Source: Deltaproteobacteria bacterium | Lineage (GTDB): Bacteria; Myxococcota_A; Polyangia; Polyangiales; Ga0077539 | DNA: 64,000 bases | NCBI GenBank assembly: GCA_016704445.1 | Contig: JADJAE010000056.1 | Coordinates: forward strand, 1 to 64,000 | Direction: 5' to 3' | Shown: one piece after another, positions 19,951 to 28,968 of the stretch | How the letters are laid out: every line of letters begins with the position of its first letter | Position numbering within the stretch: the first letter of the stretch is position 1 | The notes under the pieces: generated by a model | Told to the model about the DNA's origin: nothing | The model's input: only the letters and a program-made list of their open reading frames with translations | Database searches by the model: none | Position numbers and translations under genes: made by a program

Positions 19951-21897
19951 CTACTGCGTCTCGAGCTGCTGCATCACGCCGTTGAGGAGCTCCTGGAGCT
20001 GCTGCGGGGAGACGTCTCCGCCCGGCGTCCCCGGCCTCGCCGGCGTAGCCCCGCCGCCCCCGAGGCCCTGGAGCATCGGACCCAGCATCCGCAGTGCGTC
20101 CTGCATCTCCGGCGACACCTGTCCGCCGGGGCCGCCGAGCATGTTGCCCACCAGGGCGCCGAGGTCCATCTGCCCGAGGTCCTCGTCGCCGTGGGCCTCG
20201 TGAAGCCAGCGCCTCGCGAGCGCCCGGTAGCGCGCCGCGTGGGCGCGGTCTTCGGCCACGAGCGCGTCGAGGAAGCCCGTCGCGGGCGCCGTGCGGAAGC
20301 GCCACGTCGTCACGTACCGCTGCATCGCCCGCCAGAACACCGGGTCGCCCGCGGCCGAGCGCCACGCGTTGTAGAGGTACGGGCCCTTGCCGTAGACGAG
20401 CCCCGCGTAGGCGATGGGCGTCGCGAAGGCCGACGCGGGGCGATCGACGGCGGCGTCGGCCTGCCCCAGCGTGCGCATGAACTGGTAGTTCATCTTGATC
20501 TGCATGTCGGCGTCGCGGCGGGAGCGCTCGACGCCGTAGCGCTCCTCCAGGTAGAGCGCCGCGGACCACTGGGCGAGCGACTCGTCGATGAAGGGGTGCG
20601 CTCGGGAGTCGCTGCCCACCAGCCCGTGCCACCACTGGTGCGCCACCTCGTGGGCCGTCACGAACTCCAGCATCGACGGCAGCATCTGCCCCAGCATCGC
20701 CGACGCCCCGCCGCCTCCTCCGCCCAGCGCGGAGAGCAGCCCACCGAGGTCGCCGAGCCCGCCGCCCGGCGTGGCCCCCACCCTCGTCGGCACCGACGGC
20801 GCATCGCCGTAGAACATGCTCGCGACGGTCACCAGCCCAGGAAACTCCACGCCCCCGGCGCCCCCTACGAGCGGCGCCTCCACCACGTCGAGGTCGACGT
20901 AGGGGTACGCTCCGAAGCGCCGCTGGAAGACGCCGAGCGAGCTGGCCGCCACGTCCAGCACCCGAAGCCCCGCCTCTCGGTGCTGCCGCAGGAAGATCGA
21001 GCGCACCTCGACCTCGCCCACCCGCCTCGTGGCGACCTCCAGCGTCGCTCCCGCCATCACCGCGAAGTCGCGCACCACCGCCGCGCCGACCTCCACCCGC
21101 TGTCGCCCCGCGGCCTCGCTGCGCCGCAGGACGGTTCCGGTCGTCGCGAGGGTGTAGCCCGAGGGCAGGTCGATGAGCGCGTGGACGTTGGAGAGGTCAT
21201 CGGAGCCCAGGTCGCCGACCGCTCCGCCGTCCGAGCGCTCCCAGCGGCCTCCCACGCGGCGAGCGAGCACCGGGTAGAAGTTGGCCATGCTCACGATGCC
21301 GTCTCCCACGGCGAGCAGCCCGTAGTCCCCGCCGCTCTCCCCCGAGGACAGCGCGCTGAGCGACTCCATCCCCTGCGCCATGAGGCCGCTGCGCCCCGCG
21401 GCGATCTCCGGGAGCGTCGCCTGCAGGTCGAGCGTCACCCGGAGCCTGCCGCCGGGAGCGATTGGAGCGGCCGGGCGCACCACGATCACCGACGGGGACT
21501 CGGCGCTCACCGCGCAGCTCGACCCGACGCAGGCGCCTCGGGTGAAGCGCACCGGCGGGGTCCACGCTGGCTCTCCCGGACGGCGGGGGGGTGGGCGCAC
21601 CGCGTTGGCGTAGAGCCGCAGCACCAGCTCGCGCATGGGCGAGCGCTCGGTGTTGGTGAAGTAGACCTCCTCGCGCAGCGTGAAGGTGCGCGGCCCCGGC
21701 TGCACCGTGAGCGTGAGGTCGTAGCCGGGGAGCGCGTCGAGCGCGGTGATCCCCGACGAGGCGAGCGCCTGGCGCGCCACCGGCCGGAGCGAGGCCAGCG
21801 AGGGGGTGGCGTCGTAGAAGGGCGCGGGCTGCGCGTGGAGGGCGGCGGTCGAGAGCAGCGCGAAGCCCAGCGCCGAGGCCTTCGGGAGTGGTCGCAT
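19951..21897 (-). CDS. M1-family metallopeptidase, secreted
   Basis: A 648-residue zinc aminopeptidase-like protein. The start at 21897 gives a clean signal peptide (MRPLPKASALGFALLSTAALHAQ). The M1 signature is complete: a GGVEFPGLVTV stretch in the GAMEN position, HEVAHQWWHGLVG with zinc ligands and catalytic Glu, and the third ligand Glu in FIDESLAQW 18 residues on. A Gly-rich, low-complexity insert (LGGLLSALGGGGGGASAML) sits just before the zinc motif, which is unusual for the family. The C-terminus has a Met/Gly/Gln-rich tail. Probable role: peptide trimming in the periplasm or outside. It lies 23 bases downstream of the kinase gene. Confidence 0.88.
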   Translation of the reverse strand: MRPLPKASALGFALLSTAALHAQPAPFYDATPSLASLRPVARQALASSGITALDALPGYDLTLTVQPGPRTFTLREEVYFTNTERSPMRELVLRLYANAVRPPPRRPGEPAWTPPVRFTRGACVGSSCAVSAESPSVIVVRPAAPIAPGGRLRVTLDLQATLPEIAAGRSGLMAQGMESLSALSSGESGGDYGLLAVGDGIVSMANFYPVLARRVGGRWERSDGGAVGDLGSDDLSNVHALIDLPSGYTLATTGTVLRRSEAAGRQRVEVGAAVVRDFAVMAGATLEVATRRVGEVEVRSIFLRQHREAGLRVLDVAASSLGVFQRRFGAYPYVDLDVVEAPLVGGAGGVEFPGLVTVASMFYGDAPSVPTRVGATPGGGLGDLGGLLSALGGGGGGASAMLGQMLPSMLEFVTAHEVAHQWWHGLVGSDSRAHPFIDESLAQWSAALYLEERYGVERSRRDADMQIKMNYQFMRTLGQADAAVDRPASAFATPIAYAGLVYGKGPYLYNAWRSAAGDPVFWRAMQRYVTTWRFRTAPATGFLDALVAEDRAHAARYRALARRWLHEAHGDEDLGQMDLGALVGNMLGGPGGQVSPEMQDALRMLGPMLQGLGGGGATPARPGTPGGDVSPQQLQELLNGVMQQLETQ

Positions 21898-21920
21898 GGC
21901 GCGGAGCGTAGCGCGCGCGG

Positions 21921-23596
21921 TCACTCCGCGGGGACGCGCGTGCGGTGGTGACGGCGGCTGCGGTGGGGACGGGAGCGGTGCCGGGAGGAGCGATGCCGGG
22001 GAGGAGCTTCCACCGAAGCCACGACCGACGCATCGGCCGAGGACGCATCGACGACCGCGGCGACAGGCGAGGACGCATCGACGACCGCGGCGACAGGCGA
22101 GGACGCATCGACGACCGGAGCGACGGCGGGGCGGCGGGCGGGGCGGCGACCGCGGGGGCGCTCGGGGCTGCGACGACGGAGGAGACCGGCGGGCGAACGA
22201 TCGACGTCGATGGGCGCAGCAGCAGGACCGCGGCGGAGGCCACGAGGCCGCCGAAGAAGAGCCCGATGACGACCAGCAGCGCCGGCGCCGCGAAGGAGCG
22301 GGAGTCGGCGATGGGCTCCGTGGGGATGCCCTGCTGCATCGGGTGCGGCGCGAAGGACGACGAGCCCGGCGAGGGCGGCGGGCTGGTGGGCTCGGAGGCG
22401 ATCGAGTAGGGCTCTTCAGCCATCGCCGCGGAGGGCTCGACCTGCGACGAGGCCTGGGGCTGCGTCGGGAGCGCGAGCAGCGTCGAGGCGCGGCCGAGAT
22501 CGATCGGCGGGGCCGGTCGGAAGGTGGGCGCGAGCTGCTCGACGCGAGCGCCCAGCAACGGGGTCACCCCCTCGGCGGGCGTCGGAGCGACCGGGGTGGG
22601 TCGCAGGGGCCCGGTCTGCGAGATGCGGAGCAGCGCCTCGCTGGGGCTGACCCCCGGCGGGAGGTTGTCCATCAGCGCGGCGAGAAACTCCGTCGCGTTG
22701 CCGTAGCGCCGGGTGGGATCGAGCGCGAGCGCCTTCCCGAGGACTCCCTCCCAGGGCCCGACGTCGACGCCGAAGCGGGCGGGCGTCGGGCGCTTCGGGG
22801 CGAGCACGTTGGCGCACATCTCCATGGCGTCGGCGCCATCGAAGGGCACCGCCCCGGTGAGCATCTCGGACATCAGCAGCGCCAGCGAGTGGACGTCCGT
22901 CCACGGGCCGGTGCGGGTCCCGCTCACCTGCTCCGGGGCGGCGTAGTCCGGCGAGAAGGCCTGCACCTGGGTGAGGGTCTGCGCCCGGTCGGCGGAGCGC
23001 CGCTCCTCCGGGGCCATCACCTTGGCGATGCCGAAATCCAGCAGCTTCAGCCGCGGGTCGCCGCGCCTCCCGGTCACGATCATCAGGTTGCTGGGCTTGA
23101 TGTCGCGGTGCACCACGCCCTCCTCGTGGGCCACCCCGACGGCCTCGATGACCGGGAACAACAGCGCCGCGCACTCCGCCGGCGATCGCCCGCCGGAGGC
23201 GCTCTGGATGCGCTCGTTGAAGTCCGACTCCAGGGTCACGCCCTCCAGCCACTCGAGGGCCATCCACGGCGCCCGTGCGCCGCTGGGCATGATGGAGGTC
23301 CCGAAGTCGAGCACCCGGACGATGTGTGGATGGTCGAGCTGGGCGACGGTGCGCGCCTCGTCGGCGAAGCGACGGAGGAAGTCCGCCTGCTGCCTCTGGG
23401 AGAAGTCCGCCGGGGTCTTGAGCACCTTGATGGCGACGGACTTTCGCAGCTCCCGGTGCAGCGCCCTGTACACGACGCCGAAGCCGCCCTGCGCCACCAG
23501 ATCGCCGACCTCGTATCGGGCGTCGAGCCTCGCTCCGACGAGACCGAAAGGGTCACCGCGCCCTTCGGGTGGTGATGTGCCGGGCGTGCCGTTCAT
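21921..23596 (-). CDS. Ser/Thr protein kinase with Ala/Pro linker (one frameshift)
   Basis: The kinase domain spans about residues 28-300: AQGGFGVVYRA, Lys57 in VAIKVLK, HRDIKPSN at 163-170, DFG at 187-189 and YAAPEQ. All catalytic residues are present. A Pro/Ser-rich linker and a membrane segment (ALLVVIGLFFGGLVASAAVLLL) follow. In the tail one base is missing at about 22113: the uninterrupted frame would run deep into the peptidase gene, whereas the adjacent frame reads VAPVVDASSPVAAVVDASS and ends in a His/Arg-rich tail at a TGA at 21921, just before the peptidase start. Restored length is about 558 residues. A 30-base tandem repeat encodes the VVDASSPVAA tail. Genes on either side share its strand. 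Confidence 0.85.
22039..22120. repeat. 30-base tandem repeat inside the kinase tail
   Basis: Two exact 30-base copies (22039-22068 and 22069-22098) are followed by a third, partial copy diverging at about 22118. In the coding direction they encode ten-residue units of the form VVDASSPVAA. The length is a multiple of three, so copy-number change would keep the frame. It is coding sequence, not a CRISPR array, as there are no spacers. Confidence 0.9.
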
Positions 23597-23653
23597 GCGC
23601 TGATAGCCGCCTTCGACGCTAACACAGGTGCCGCTGCGGAGGCGCGCCCGCGC

Positions 23654-24841
23654 TCAGGCCCGACGCAGCACGAGGAGCGCGATCTCCGGGGCCATCCCGA
23701 CGCGCGTCGGCACGCCCGTCGTCCCGATGCCTCGGCTCACGAAGAGGGCGCTCGCCCCCTCGCGGAAGAGCCCCGCGGAGAAGCGCGACGCGAGACGGCC
23801 GAGGTTGAGCCGCGGGCCCAGCGGCAGCCCGAACTGCCCCCCGTGGGTGTGCCCGCTCAGGGTGAGCGCCACGCCCCGGCGGACGATGTCGGGCCAGCAC
23901 GCCGGGTCGTGGGCGAGCATCACCACGGGCTCTCCCTCGGGGACGCCTCGGAGCGCGAGGTCGAGGTCGTCCCGGCGGGACCATCGGTCGTCGACCCCTG
24001 CGAGGTGGAGCGTCGCGTCGCCGCGAGAGACCCGGGTGGCGCCGTTGCGAAGCAGCGTGACCCCTGCGAGGTCGAGCGCCTTCACCACGCCCTCGTCGGT
24101 CTGGAAGTAGTCGTGGTTGCCCATGCACGCGACCACGCCGTCCCTGGCGACGAGGCCTCGCGCGAAGGCCGTGACGTCCTCGAGGTACCCTTCGCCCACG
24201 GTGATGAGGTCGCCGGTGAGGGCCACCAGGTCGGGCTCGAGCGAGCGCACCGCCCTCGCCCAGCCCCCGAACATCCACCCGGGCACATAGGGCCCGCAGT
24301 GGACGTCCGAGACGTGGGCGATGCGGTACCCGTCGAAGGCCTCGGGGAGCCCCGCGACCGGAACCTCCACCCGGTTCACCCTCGCCCAGGCCCTGCCCAC
24401 GGTGCTCCCCCAGAGGGTCAGCGCCCCGGCGACGGCGTAGAGCGGACCCAGCCATCGGGTGATCTGGGCTACGGGGTGCCCAGTGAGGGAGGCGACCCCG
24501 CCGCCGAGCAGCGCCGCCCACGCGAAGGGCGCCGCCAGGAAGCACGCGGTGGCGTAGACCGAGTAGGGGATCTCCAGCAGCCAGGGGCGCCACCAGGGGG
24601 CGCGGACGTCGTCGATCCACCAGCGCAGCCGGTGGACCAGCACCGTGACGCCCGCGAGGTGGAGCGCCAGGGAGAGCGCGGCGCACGGGAGCAGCCCGAG
24701 GCCGGTGAGCTCTCGAAGCGCGGCCGCGAGCAGCCCCACCGCGGGGAGCTGCATCAGCCCGATGGACCCGAGCACCCGCGCGAGGAACCTCCGCCTCCAG
24801 GGGTTGAACGCCGGCACGGGCCTTGGTTTCGTGGCGCTCAC
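23654..24841 (-). CDS. Membrane-anchored metallophosphoesterase (YkuE-like)
   Basis: A 395-residue protein. The first 140 residues hold about four hydrophobic segments (VGLLAAALRELTGLGLLP, ALSLALHLAGVTVLVH, YSVYATACFLAAPFAWAALL, LGPLYAVAGALTLWG). The catalytic domain follows with the classic dimetal motifs: VSDVHCG (D-x-H), LTGDLI (GD), GNHDYF (GNHD), LAHDPACW and SGHTHGGQFG. Calcineurin-like enzymes of this layout include phosphohydrolases such as YkuE and LpxH-like enzymes acting on lipid headgroups; the substrate is unknown. It is the first gene of a likely operon with the kinase 57 bases downstream, then the peptidase and acetyltransferase. Confidence 0.9.
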   Translation of the reverse strand: MSATKPRPVPAFNPWRRRFLARVLGSIGLMQLPAVGLLAAALRELTGLGLLPCAALSLALHLAGVTVLVHRLRWWIDDVRAPWWRPWLLEIPYSVYATACFLAAPFAWAALLGGGVASLTGHPVAQITRWLGPLYAVAGALTLWGSTVGRAWARVNRVEVPVAGLPEAFDGYRIAHVSDVHCGPYVPGWMFGGWARAVRSLEPDLVALTGDLITVGEGYLEDVTAFARGLVARDGVVACMGNHDYFQTDEGVVKALDLAGVTLLRNGATRVSRGDATLHLAGVDDRWSRRDDLDLALRGVPEGEPVVMLAHDPACWPDIVRRGVALTLSGHTHGGQFGLPLGPRLNLGRLASRFSAGLFREGASALFVSRGIGTTGVPTRVGMAPEIALLVLRRA

Positions 24842-24942
24842 GGCACCTTCAGCCTTTGCACGCCGCGTTCACCCGGACAACCTCGCGGCTTGCGCGGCGA
24901 GGGTCCCATCGCGTAGAGCCGCGCAGAGGATAGAAGCCCCCT

Positions 24943-26145
24943 ATGGTCGCGACCGTTCATCTCCGCCCGGGTCATGTACAGCCGGTCTGGCTCGGGCACC
25001 CCTGGGTGTACGCCCAGGCCGTAGGTCGCGTGGAGGGCGAGCCCGCGCCCGGCGACGACGTCATCGTGCGAGACCCGAGGGGCAACCCACTGGGCCGCGG
25101 GTACTGGTCGCCTTCGAGCGCGATCCCGGTGCGGGTGCTCACCCGCGACGTCTCCGCCGAGCTCGACGAGCGCTGGCTCCACAAGCGCATCGCCGAGGCG
25201 GCCGGCTGGCGGCGCACGCTGCTGGGCCTGCCCGCTCCGGGGACCAACGGCTACCGGCTGATCAACGCCGAGGGCGACGGGCTCGCCGGGCTCATCGCCG
25301 ACGTCTTCGGCGACAGCGTGGTGGTGCAGCTGCTGACCGTGGGGATGAAGCGCCGCGAGGCGGCCATCGCGCAGGCGCTGCGAGAGGTCACCGGCGCGAA
25401 GCGGGTCTTCGAGGTGTCGTCCCCGAAGCACCAGACCCTGGAGGGGATCACTCCCCGCGAGGGCATCCTCCTCGGCGACGACGACGAGACGCTGACCTTT
25501 ACCGAGGGCGGTAACACCTGGTCGCTCCCGGCGCCGGGTCGGGCGGGCTCCGGGCAGAAGACGGGGTACTTCTTCGACCAGCGGGAGAACCGCGCTCGCG
25601 TCGCGGCGATGGCCTCCGGGCGTCGGGTGCTCGACCTGTTCTGCTACCTGGGCGGCTTCTCGATGGCGGCGGCGCGCGGCGGGGCGACGGAGGTGCTGGG
25701 CGTCGACAGCGCGGCCGGGGCGATCGCGGCGGCGACCGCGGCGGCGGCGGCCAACGGGGTCGACGGCGTGGTGCGCTTCGAGCGGGGCGACGCGCTCAAG
25801 GTGGCGGTGGCCCTCGACCAGAAGAACGAGCGCTTCGACCTGGTGATCTGCGATCCGCCGAAGCTGGCGAGCAACGCGCGCGAGGTCGAAGGGGCGCTGC
25901 GGCACTACCGCAAGGTGAACTCCGAGGCCGCGCGGCGGGTGACCACCGGGGGCGTGATGGTGACCTGCTCGTGCTCGGGGCACGTGACGCCCGAGGAGTT
26001 CATCCGCGCGGTGCTGGCGGGCGTGCGCGACGCGGGGCGAGACGCGGTGATGCTGCGGCTCGACGGCGCGGCGAGCGACCACCCGACGCCGCTGGCCTTC
26101 GTCGAGGGGCGCTACCTGAAGTGCCTCACGCTGCGGATCACATGA
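24943..26145 (+). CDS. Class I SAM-dependent rRNA methyltransferase, RlmI-like
   Basis: A 400-residue protein with an N-terminal PUA domain (VQPVWLGHPWVYAQAVGRVEGEPAPGDDVIV) and a C-terminal Rossmann methyltransferase. Visible motifs are KTGYFFDQRENR, VLDLFCYLGGFSMAAARGG (SAM motif I), VLGVDSAAGAI, and DLVICDPPKLA (DPPK motif for base methylation). E. coli RlmI methylates C1962 of 23S rRNA to 5-methylcytosine; the same role is inferred. It is divergent from the metallophosphoesterase with about 100 bases between, and its stop overlaps the next start by four bases. Confidence 0.92.
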   Translation: MVATVHLRPGHVQPVWLGHPWVYAQAVGRVEGEPAPGDDVIVRDPRGNPLGRGYWSPSSAIPVRVLTRDVSAELDERWLHKRIAEAAGWRRTLLGLPAPGTNGYRLINAEGDGLAGLIADVFGDSVVVQLLTVGMKRREAAIAQALREVTGAKRVFEVSSPKHQTLEGITPREGILLGDDDETLTFTEGGNTWSLPAPGRAGSGQKTGYFFDQRENRARVAAMASGRRVLDLFCYLGGFSMAAARGGATEVLGVDSAAGAIAAATAAAAANGVDGVVRFERGDALKVAVALDQKNERFDLVICDPPKLASNAREVEGALRHYRKVNSEAARRVTTGGVMVTCSCSGHVTPEEFIRAVLAGVRDAGRDAVMLRLDGAASDHPTPLAFVEGRYLKCLTLRIT

Positions 26146-26954
26146 GCCTCGGGTCGGGCGAGCGCTGCCTTCCGCTCGGGTCGGTCGGGGCCGATCGCTG
26201 GCGCTCGGTGCTGGGCGTCGCGACGGACCTCGACGACACCCTCACCCACCACGGCGAGCTGACCGCGGCGGTGCTTGGCGCGCTGGAGGCGGTGCGCTCG
26301 CTGGGCCTGCCCTGCGTGGTGGCCACCGGGCGCTCGCTGGGCTGGGGCGCGGTGCTGGCGAGGGTGCTCCCGGTGCGCACGGTGGTGACCGAGAACGGCG
26401 GGGCCTACGTGCTGCGGGAAGACCGCGGGCTGCGCGTGGCGTTCATGGAGCCGGACGATGTGCGCGACGAGGGCATGCGACGGGTGGGGCGCTGCGTGGA
26501 GGAGATCGTCGATCGGCTCCCGGCGCTGCGGGTGGTGCACGACCCGGCGGCGCGGGTGACGGACGTGGCCCTCGACATCGGCGAGCGCGCGACGGTCGAC
26601 CCGGCGGTGGTGAGGGAGGCCCTGGCGATGGTGAGCGACGCGGGGCTCCACGGGATCACCAGCAGCATCCACATGCACGTGAGCTATCGCCGGGCGGACA
26701 AGGTCGGGGGCCTGCGCGCCGCGCTCGGGGCGCTGGGCTTGGACGCGGGCGCCCTCGACGAGCGCTGGGTGTACGTGGGCGACAGCCCCAACGACGCGGG
26801 CGCCTTCGGCGCGATGGCGCTCTCCTTCGGCGTGGCGGGCGTGCGGCGCTTCGGGGGGCGGATGCCCTCGTGGCCCGCCTACGTGACCGAGGGGGACGGT
26901 CCCGAGGGCTTCGCCGAGGTGGTGGCGGCGCTGAGGGCGGGGCGGTCGGAGTGA
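26142..26954 (+). CDS. HAD-superfamily hydrolase, subfamily IIB
   Basis: A 270-residue phosphatase. The nucleophile motif is VATDLDDTLTHHG (Asp-x-Asp), motif II is VVATGRS, a cap domain occupies about residues 95-195, and motif III-IV is YVGDSPNDAGAFGAM. TENGGAYVL is typical of the sucrose-phosphatase, trehalose-phosphatase and mannosyl-phosphoglycerate-phosphatase group. The substrate is probably a sugar phosphate, but nothing in the neighbourhood identifies it. The start ATG overlaps the methyltransferase stop (ATGA), and its own stop overlaps the next GTG, so translation is probably coupled. Confidence 0.88.
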   Translation: MSLGSGERCLPLGSVGADRWRSVLGVATDLDDTLTHHGELTAAVLGALEAVRSLGLPCVVATGRSLGWGAVLARVLPVRTVVTENGGAYVLREDRGLRVAFMEPDDVRDEGMRRVGRCVEEIVDRLPALRVVHDPAARVTDVALDIGERATVDPAVVREALAMVSDAGLHGITSSIHMHVSYRRADKVGGLRAALGALGLDAGALDERWVYVGDSPNDAGAFGAMALSFGVAGVRRFGGRMPSWPAYVTEGDGPEGFAEVVAALRAGRSE

Positions 26955-27565
26955 GCGCGAAGCGGACGAGGGTGATGGCGATGGCGGGGGTGTCGCTGGT
27001 GGCGGCGCTGGGCGCGGTGCTGGTGCTCACCCGCCCCCAAGGCCCGGCGACGGTGGCCGAGCGGGCGCGCGAGGAGGCCCCGGCGGCACGCGTTGCGGGA
27101 GAGCCGCCCCCGGCCGTGGACGACGAGCACGCCTACGCCCCGGGCTCGCCGGGCGCGGTGGCGGAGCGCTTTCTCCGGGCGTTCTGGCGGGCCCACTACG
27201 TCGACGCGGCGGCGCTGTCGACGGGGGAGACGCTGGCCCGGTGTCAGCGCGACCAGCGCGCGGGGGCCGAGCTGCCGCCGGAGCACGCCGAGCTCTACCG
27301 CCGGGTGAGGGTGTTTCGAGAGGCGTCGCGCTACCGGCTGGAGCGGGTGACGGTGACGGAGCTCCCTCCCACGAGCGACGGCCTCGCCCGGAAGCTGGTG
27401 CTGGGCGAGGCGCACGCCACGGGCCCCTCCCCCGACGACGCCCGGATGGTCGAGAGCCGCCGCGGGCAGCGCCTGGTGCTGGTGCTCGTCGATGGCGCCT
27501 GGAAGGTCGCCGAGTGGACCGCCACCGCCAACACGCCCGCCCCCGATGCGGGGGGCGCGCGATGA
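26951..27565 (+). CDS. Membrane-anchored protein of unknown function
   Basis: A 204-residue protein that I do not recognise. A basic start and one hydrophobic helix (VMAMAGVSLVAALGAVLVLT, about residues 8-27) suggest an uncleaved anchor or signal. A Glu/Ala/Pro linker follows, then a compact domain beginning SPGAVAERFLRAFWRAHYVDAAALSTGETLARC and ending LVLVLVDGAWKVAEWTA. The pattern of an N-terminal helix pair and a final strand ending in W-K-V-x-x-W resembles SnoaL/NTF2-like or Tim44-like folds, but this is a guess from shape. The GTG start overlaps the preceding stop and its stop overlaps the next ATG, within a five-gene coupled operon. Confidence 0.7.
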   Translation: MSAKRTRVMAMAGVSLVAALGAVLVLTRPQGPATVAERAREEAPAARVAGEPPPAVDDEHAYAPGSPGAVAERFLRAFWRAHYVDAAALSTGETLARCQRDQRAGAELPPEHAELYRRVRVFREASRYRLERVTVTELPPTSDGLARKLVLGEAHATGPSPDDARMVESRRGQRLVLVLVDGAWKVAEWTATANTPAPDAGGAR

Positions 27566-28368
27566 TCCGCCGCGACGACTCCGACCCGCTGGAGCGAGGC
27601 TCGCGGGAGCACTACGACGACGCGGCGTATTACGACCACGCGTATTCCCGACGCGCGGAGGACGTGGCCTTCTACCGCGAGGCGGCGCGCCGCTGCGGCG
27701 CTCCGGTGCTGGAGCTGGGCGTGGGGAGCGGGCGCGTGGCGATCCCGACGGCGCTCGACGGCTCGGAGGTGATCGGGCTCGACCTCAACGCCGCGATGCT
27801 GGCGCGGGCCCGGGAGACGGCGAAGCAGAAGGGCGTCCCCCGGGGTCGGCTCTCGCTCCGCCGCGGCGACATGCGCCGCTTCAAGCTGGGGCGCACCTTC
27901 CCGTTGATCACGGCTCCCTTCAACGCGCTGCTGCACCTCTACGAGCCCGACGAGATCGCGGCCTGCTTCCGCTGCGTGCGCGAGCACCTCGCGCCGGGCG
28001 GGCGCTTCATCTTCGACGTGCGGGTCCCCTCGCCCTCGGAGCTCGCGAGGGACCCCGACCGCGCCTACGTCGGTCGGCCCATCAAGCACCCGACCCTCGG
28101 GGTGCGGGTGCGCTACACCGAGCGCTTCCGCTACGACCCGATCAAGCAGGTGCAGCACGTCACGATCCGCTTCGAGCCGTCGGACGGGTCGCCCGCGCAC
28201 GAGACCCTGCTCACCCAGCGGCAGATCTTCCCGGGCGAGCTGCGCGCGCTGCTCACCCTCGGGGGCCTTCGCCTCGCCCGCCGCCTCGGGACCTTCACGG
28301 GACAGCCCCTCGGTCCCGACGACCCCCAGCAGATCGTCGAGGCGGTCGTTCTGGAGTCTCCCCGGTGA
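27562..28368 (+). CDS. Class I SAM-dependent methyltransferase
   Basis: A 268-residue protein with a Rossmann methyltransferase domain: LELGVGSGRVAIPTA (SAM motif I), EVIGLDLNAAMLARARE (acidic motif II), GDMRRFKL, then FPLITAPFNALLHLYEPDEI and LAPGGRFIFDV. The N-terminal HYDDAAYYDHAYSRRAEDVAFYRE is typical of small-molecule methyltransferases of the methyltransf_25 type. The substrate is unknown. Its ATG overlaps the previous stop and its stop overlaps the next GTG. Confidence 0.87.
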   Translation: MIRRDDSDPLERGSREHYDDAAYYDHAYSRRAEDVAFYREAARRCGAPVLELGVGSGRVAIPTALDGSEVIGLDLNAAMLARARETAKQKGVPRGRLSLRRGDMRRFKLGRTFPLITAPFNALLHLYEPDEIAACFRCVREHLAPGGRFIFDVRVPSPSELARDPDRAYVGRPIKHPTLGVRVRYTERFRYDPIKQVQHVTIRFEPSDGSPAHETLLTQRQIFPGELRALLTLGGLRLARRLGTFTGQPLGPDDPQQIVEAVVLESPR

Positions 28369-28692
28369 GCGACGCGCCCGACCCCCTGGACGGGCTCGCG
28401 GTGGGCGCCGAGGAGGCCTCGGTGACCTTCGCGGTGAGGGCGCAGCCGAGGTCGTCGCGCGAGATCGAGGGCGTCCGGGAGGGGGCGCTGCGGGTCGCGC
28501 TCACGGCGCCGCCGGTGGAGGGCGAGGCCAACGCGGCGCTGGTGGCGCTGCTGGCCAAGGTCCTCGGGGTGCCGAAGCGCGACGTCGCGGTGATCGCCGG
28601 GAGCGCCAACCAGCAAGCGGGTGCGGGTCTCCGGGCTGACGACGGAGCTTGTGAGAGCGCGCCTCGCAGCGGCCATCAAGCCGCCGCGGTAG
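28365..28692 (+). CDS. DUF167 (YggU-like) protein, one frameshift
   Basis: The GTG at 28365 overlaps the methyltransferase stop. The first frame gives VTFAVRAQPRSSREIEGV, LRVALTAPPVEGEANAALVALLAKVLGV and DVAVIAGSAN, the hallmark sequence of DUF167, a small alpha/beta fold of about 100 residues. The family continues with a KxxRVSG strand, found in the adjacent frame as KRVRVSGLTTELVRARLAAAIKPPR, ending at a TAG at 28690-28692. An extra C near 28613 explains the break. Restored length is about 108 residues. Function is unknown. It is the last gene of the coupled five-gene operon. Confidence 0.8.
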
Positions 28693-28716
28693 CGTCGCTC
28701 GCGCCTCGCTGGCGCG

Positions 28717-28968
28717 TCAGTGCTTGAAGAAGTTGCGGATGCCCGAGAGGCCTTCGCAAAACAGGATCGAACAGCTCCGACGCTGCTCCTGCTTCATGCG
28801 GTTGCAGAGCGCGCCGAGGTCGTCATCGGCGTCGATGACGGTGCCCTCCGCGGGCTGGTTGGAGCGCTCGTCGTAGCGACAGTCATCCAGGGCCACCCAG
28901 CGGCCCCGGAAGCTTCGGTTGGAGCAGATTTCCGACCACGACAATCGTGCCGAGGGACTGGTGCCCAT
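28717..28968 (-). CDS. Small hypothetical protein, possibly a remnant
   Basis: An 83-residue open frame from the ATG at 28968, with a balanced amino-acid composition unlike the Arg/Pro/Ala-rich shadows around it (ALDDCRYDERSN, DADDDLGALCNRMKQEQ, SILFCEGLSGIRNFFKH). Four to five cysteines are spread through it. No ribosome site is apparent at the ATG, and the N-terminal part could belong to a longer, now broken gene. It sits convergent to the DUF167 gene in a stretch whose base composition is less GC-rich than its surroundings. I do not recognise the family. Confidence 0.4.
   Translation of the reverse strand: MGTSPSARLSWSEICSNRSFRGRWVALDDCRYDERSNQPAEGTVIDADDDLGALCNRMKQEQRRSCSILFCEGLSGIRNFFKH

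Noticed and set aside
22039..22120. 30-base repeats as a CRISPR array
   Set aside because: The copies are directly adjacent without spacers and encode an in-frame ten-residue repeat of the kinase tail.
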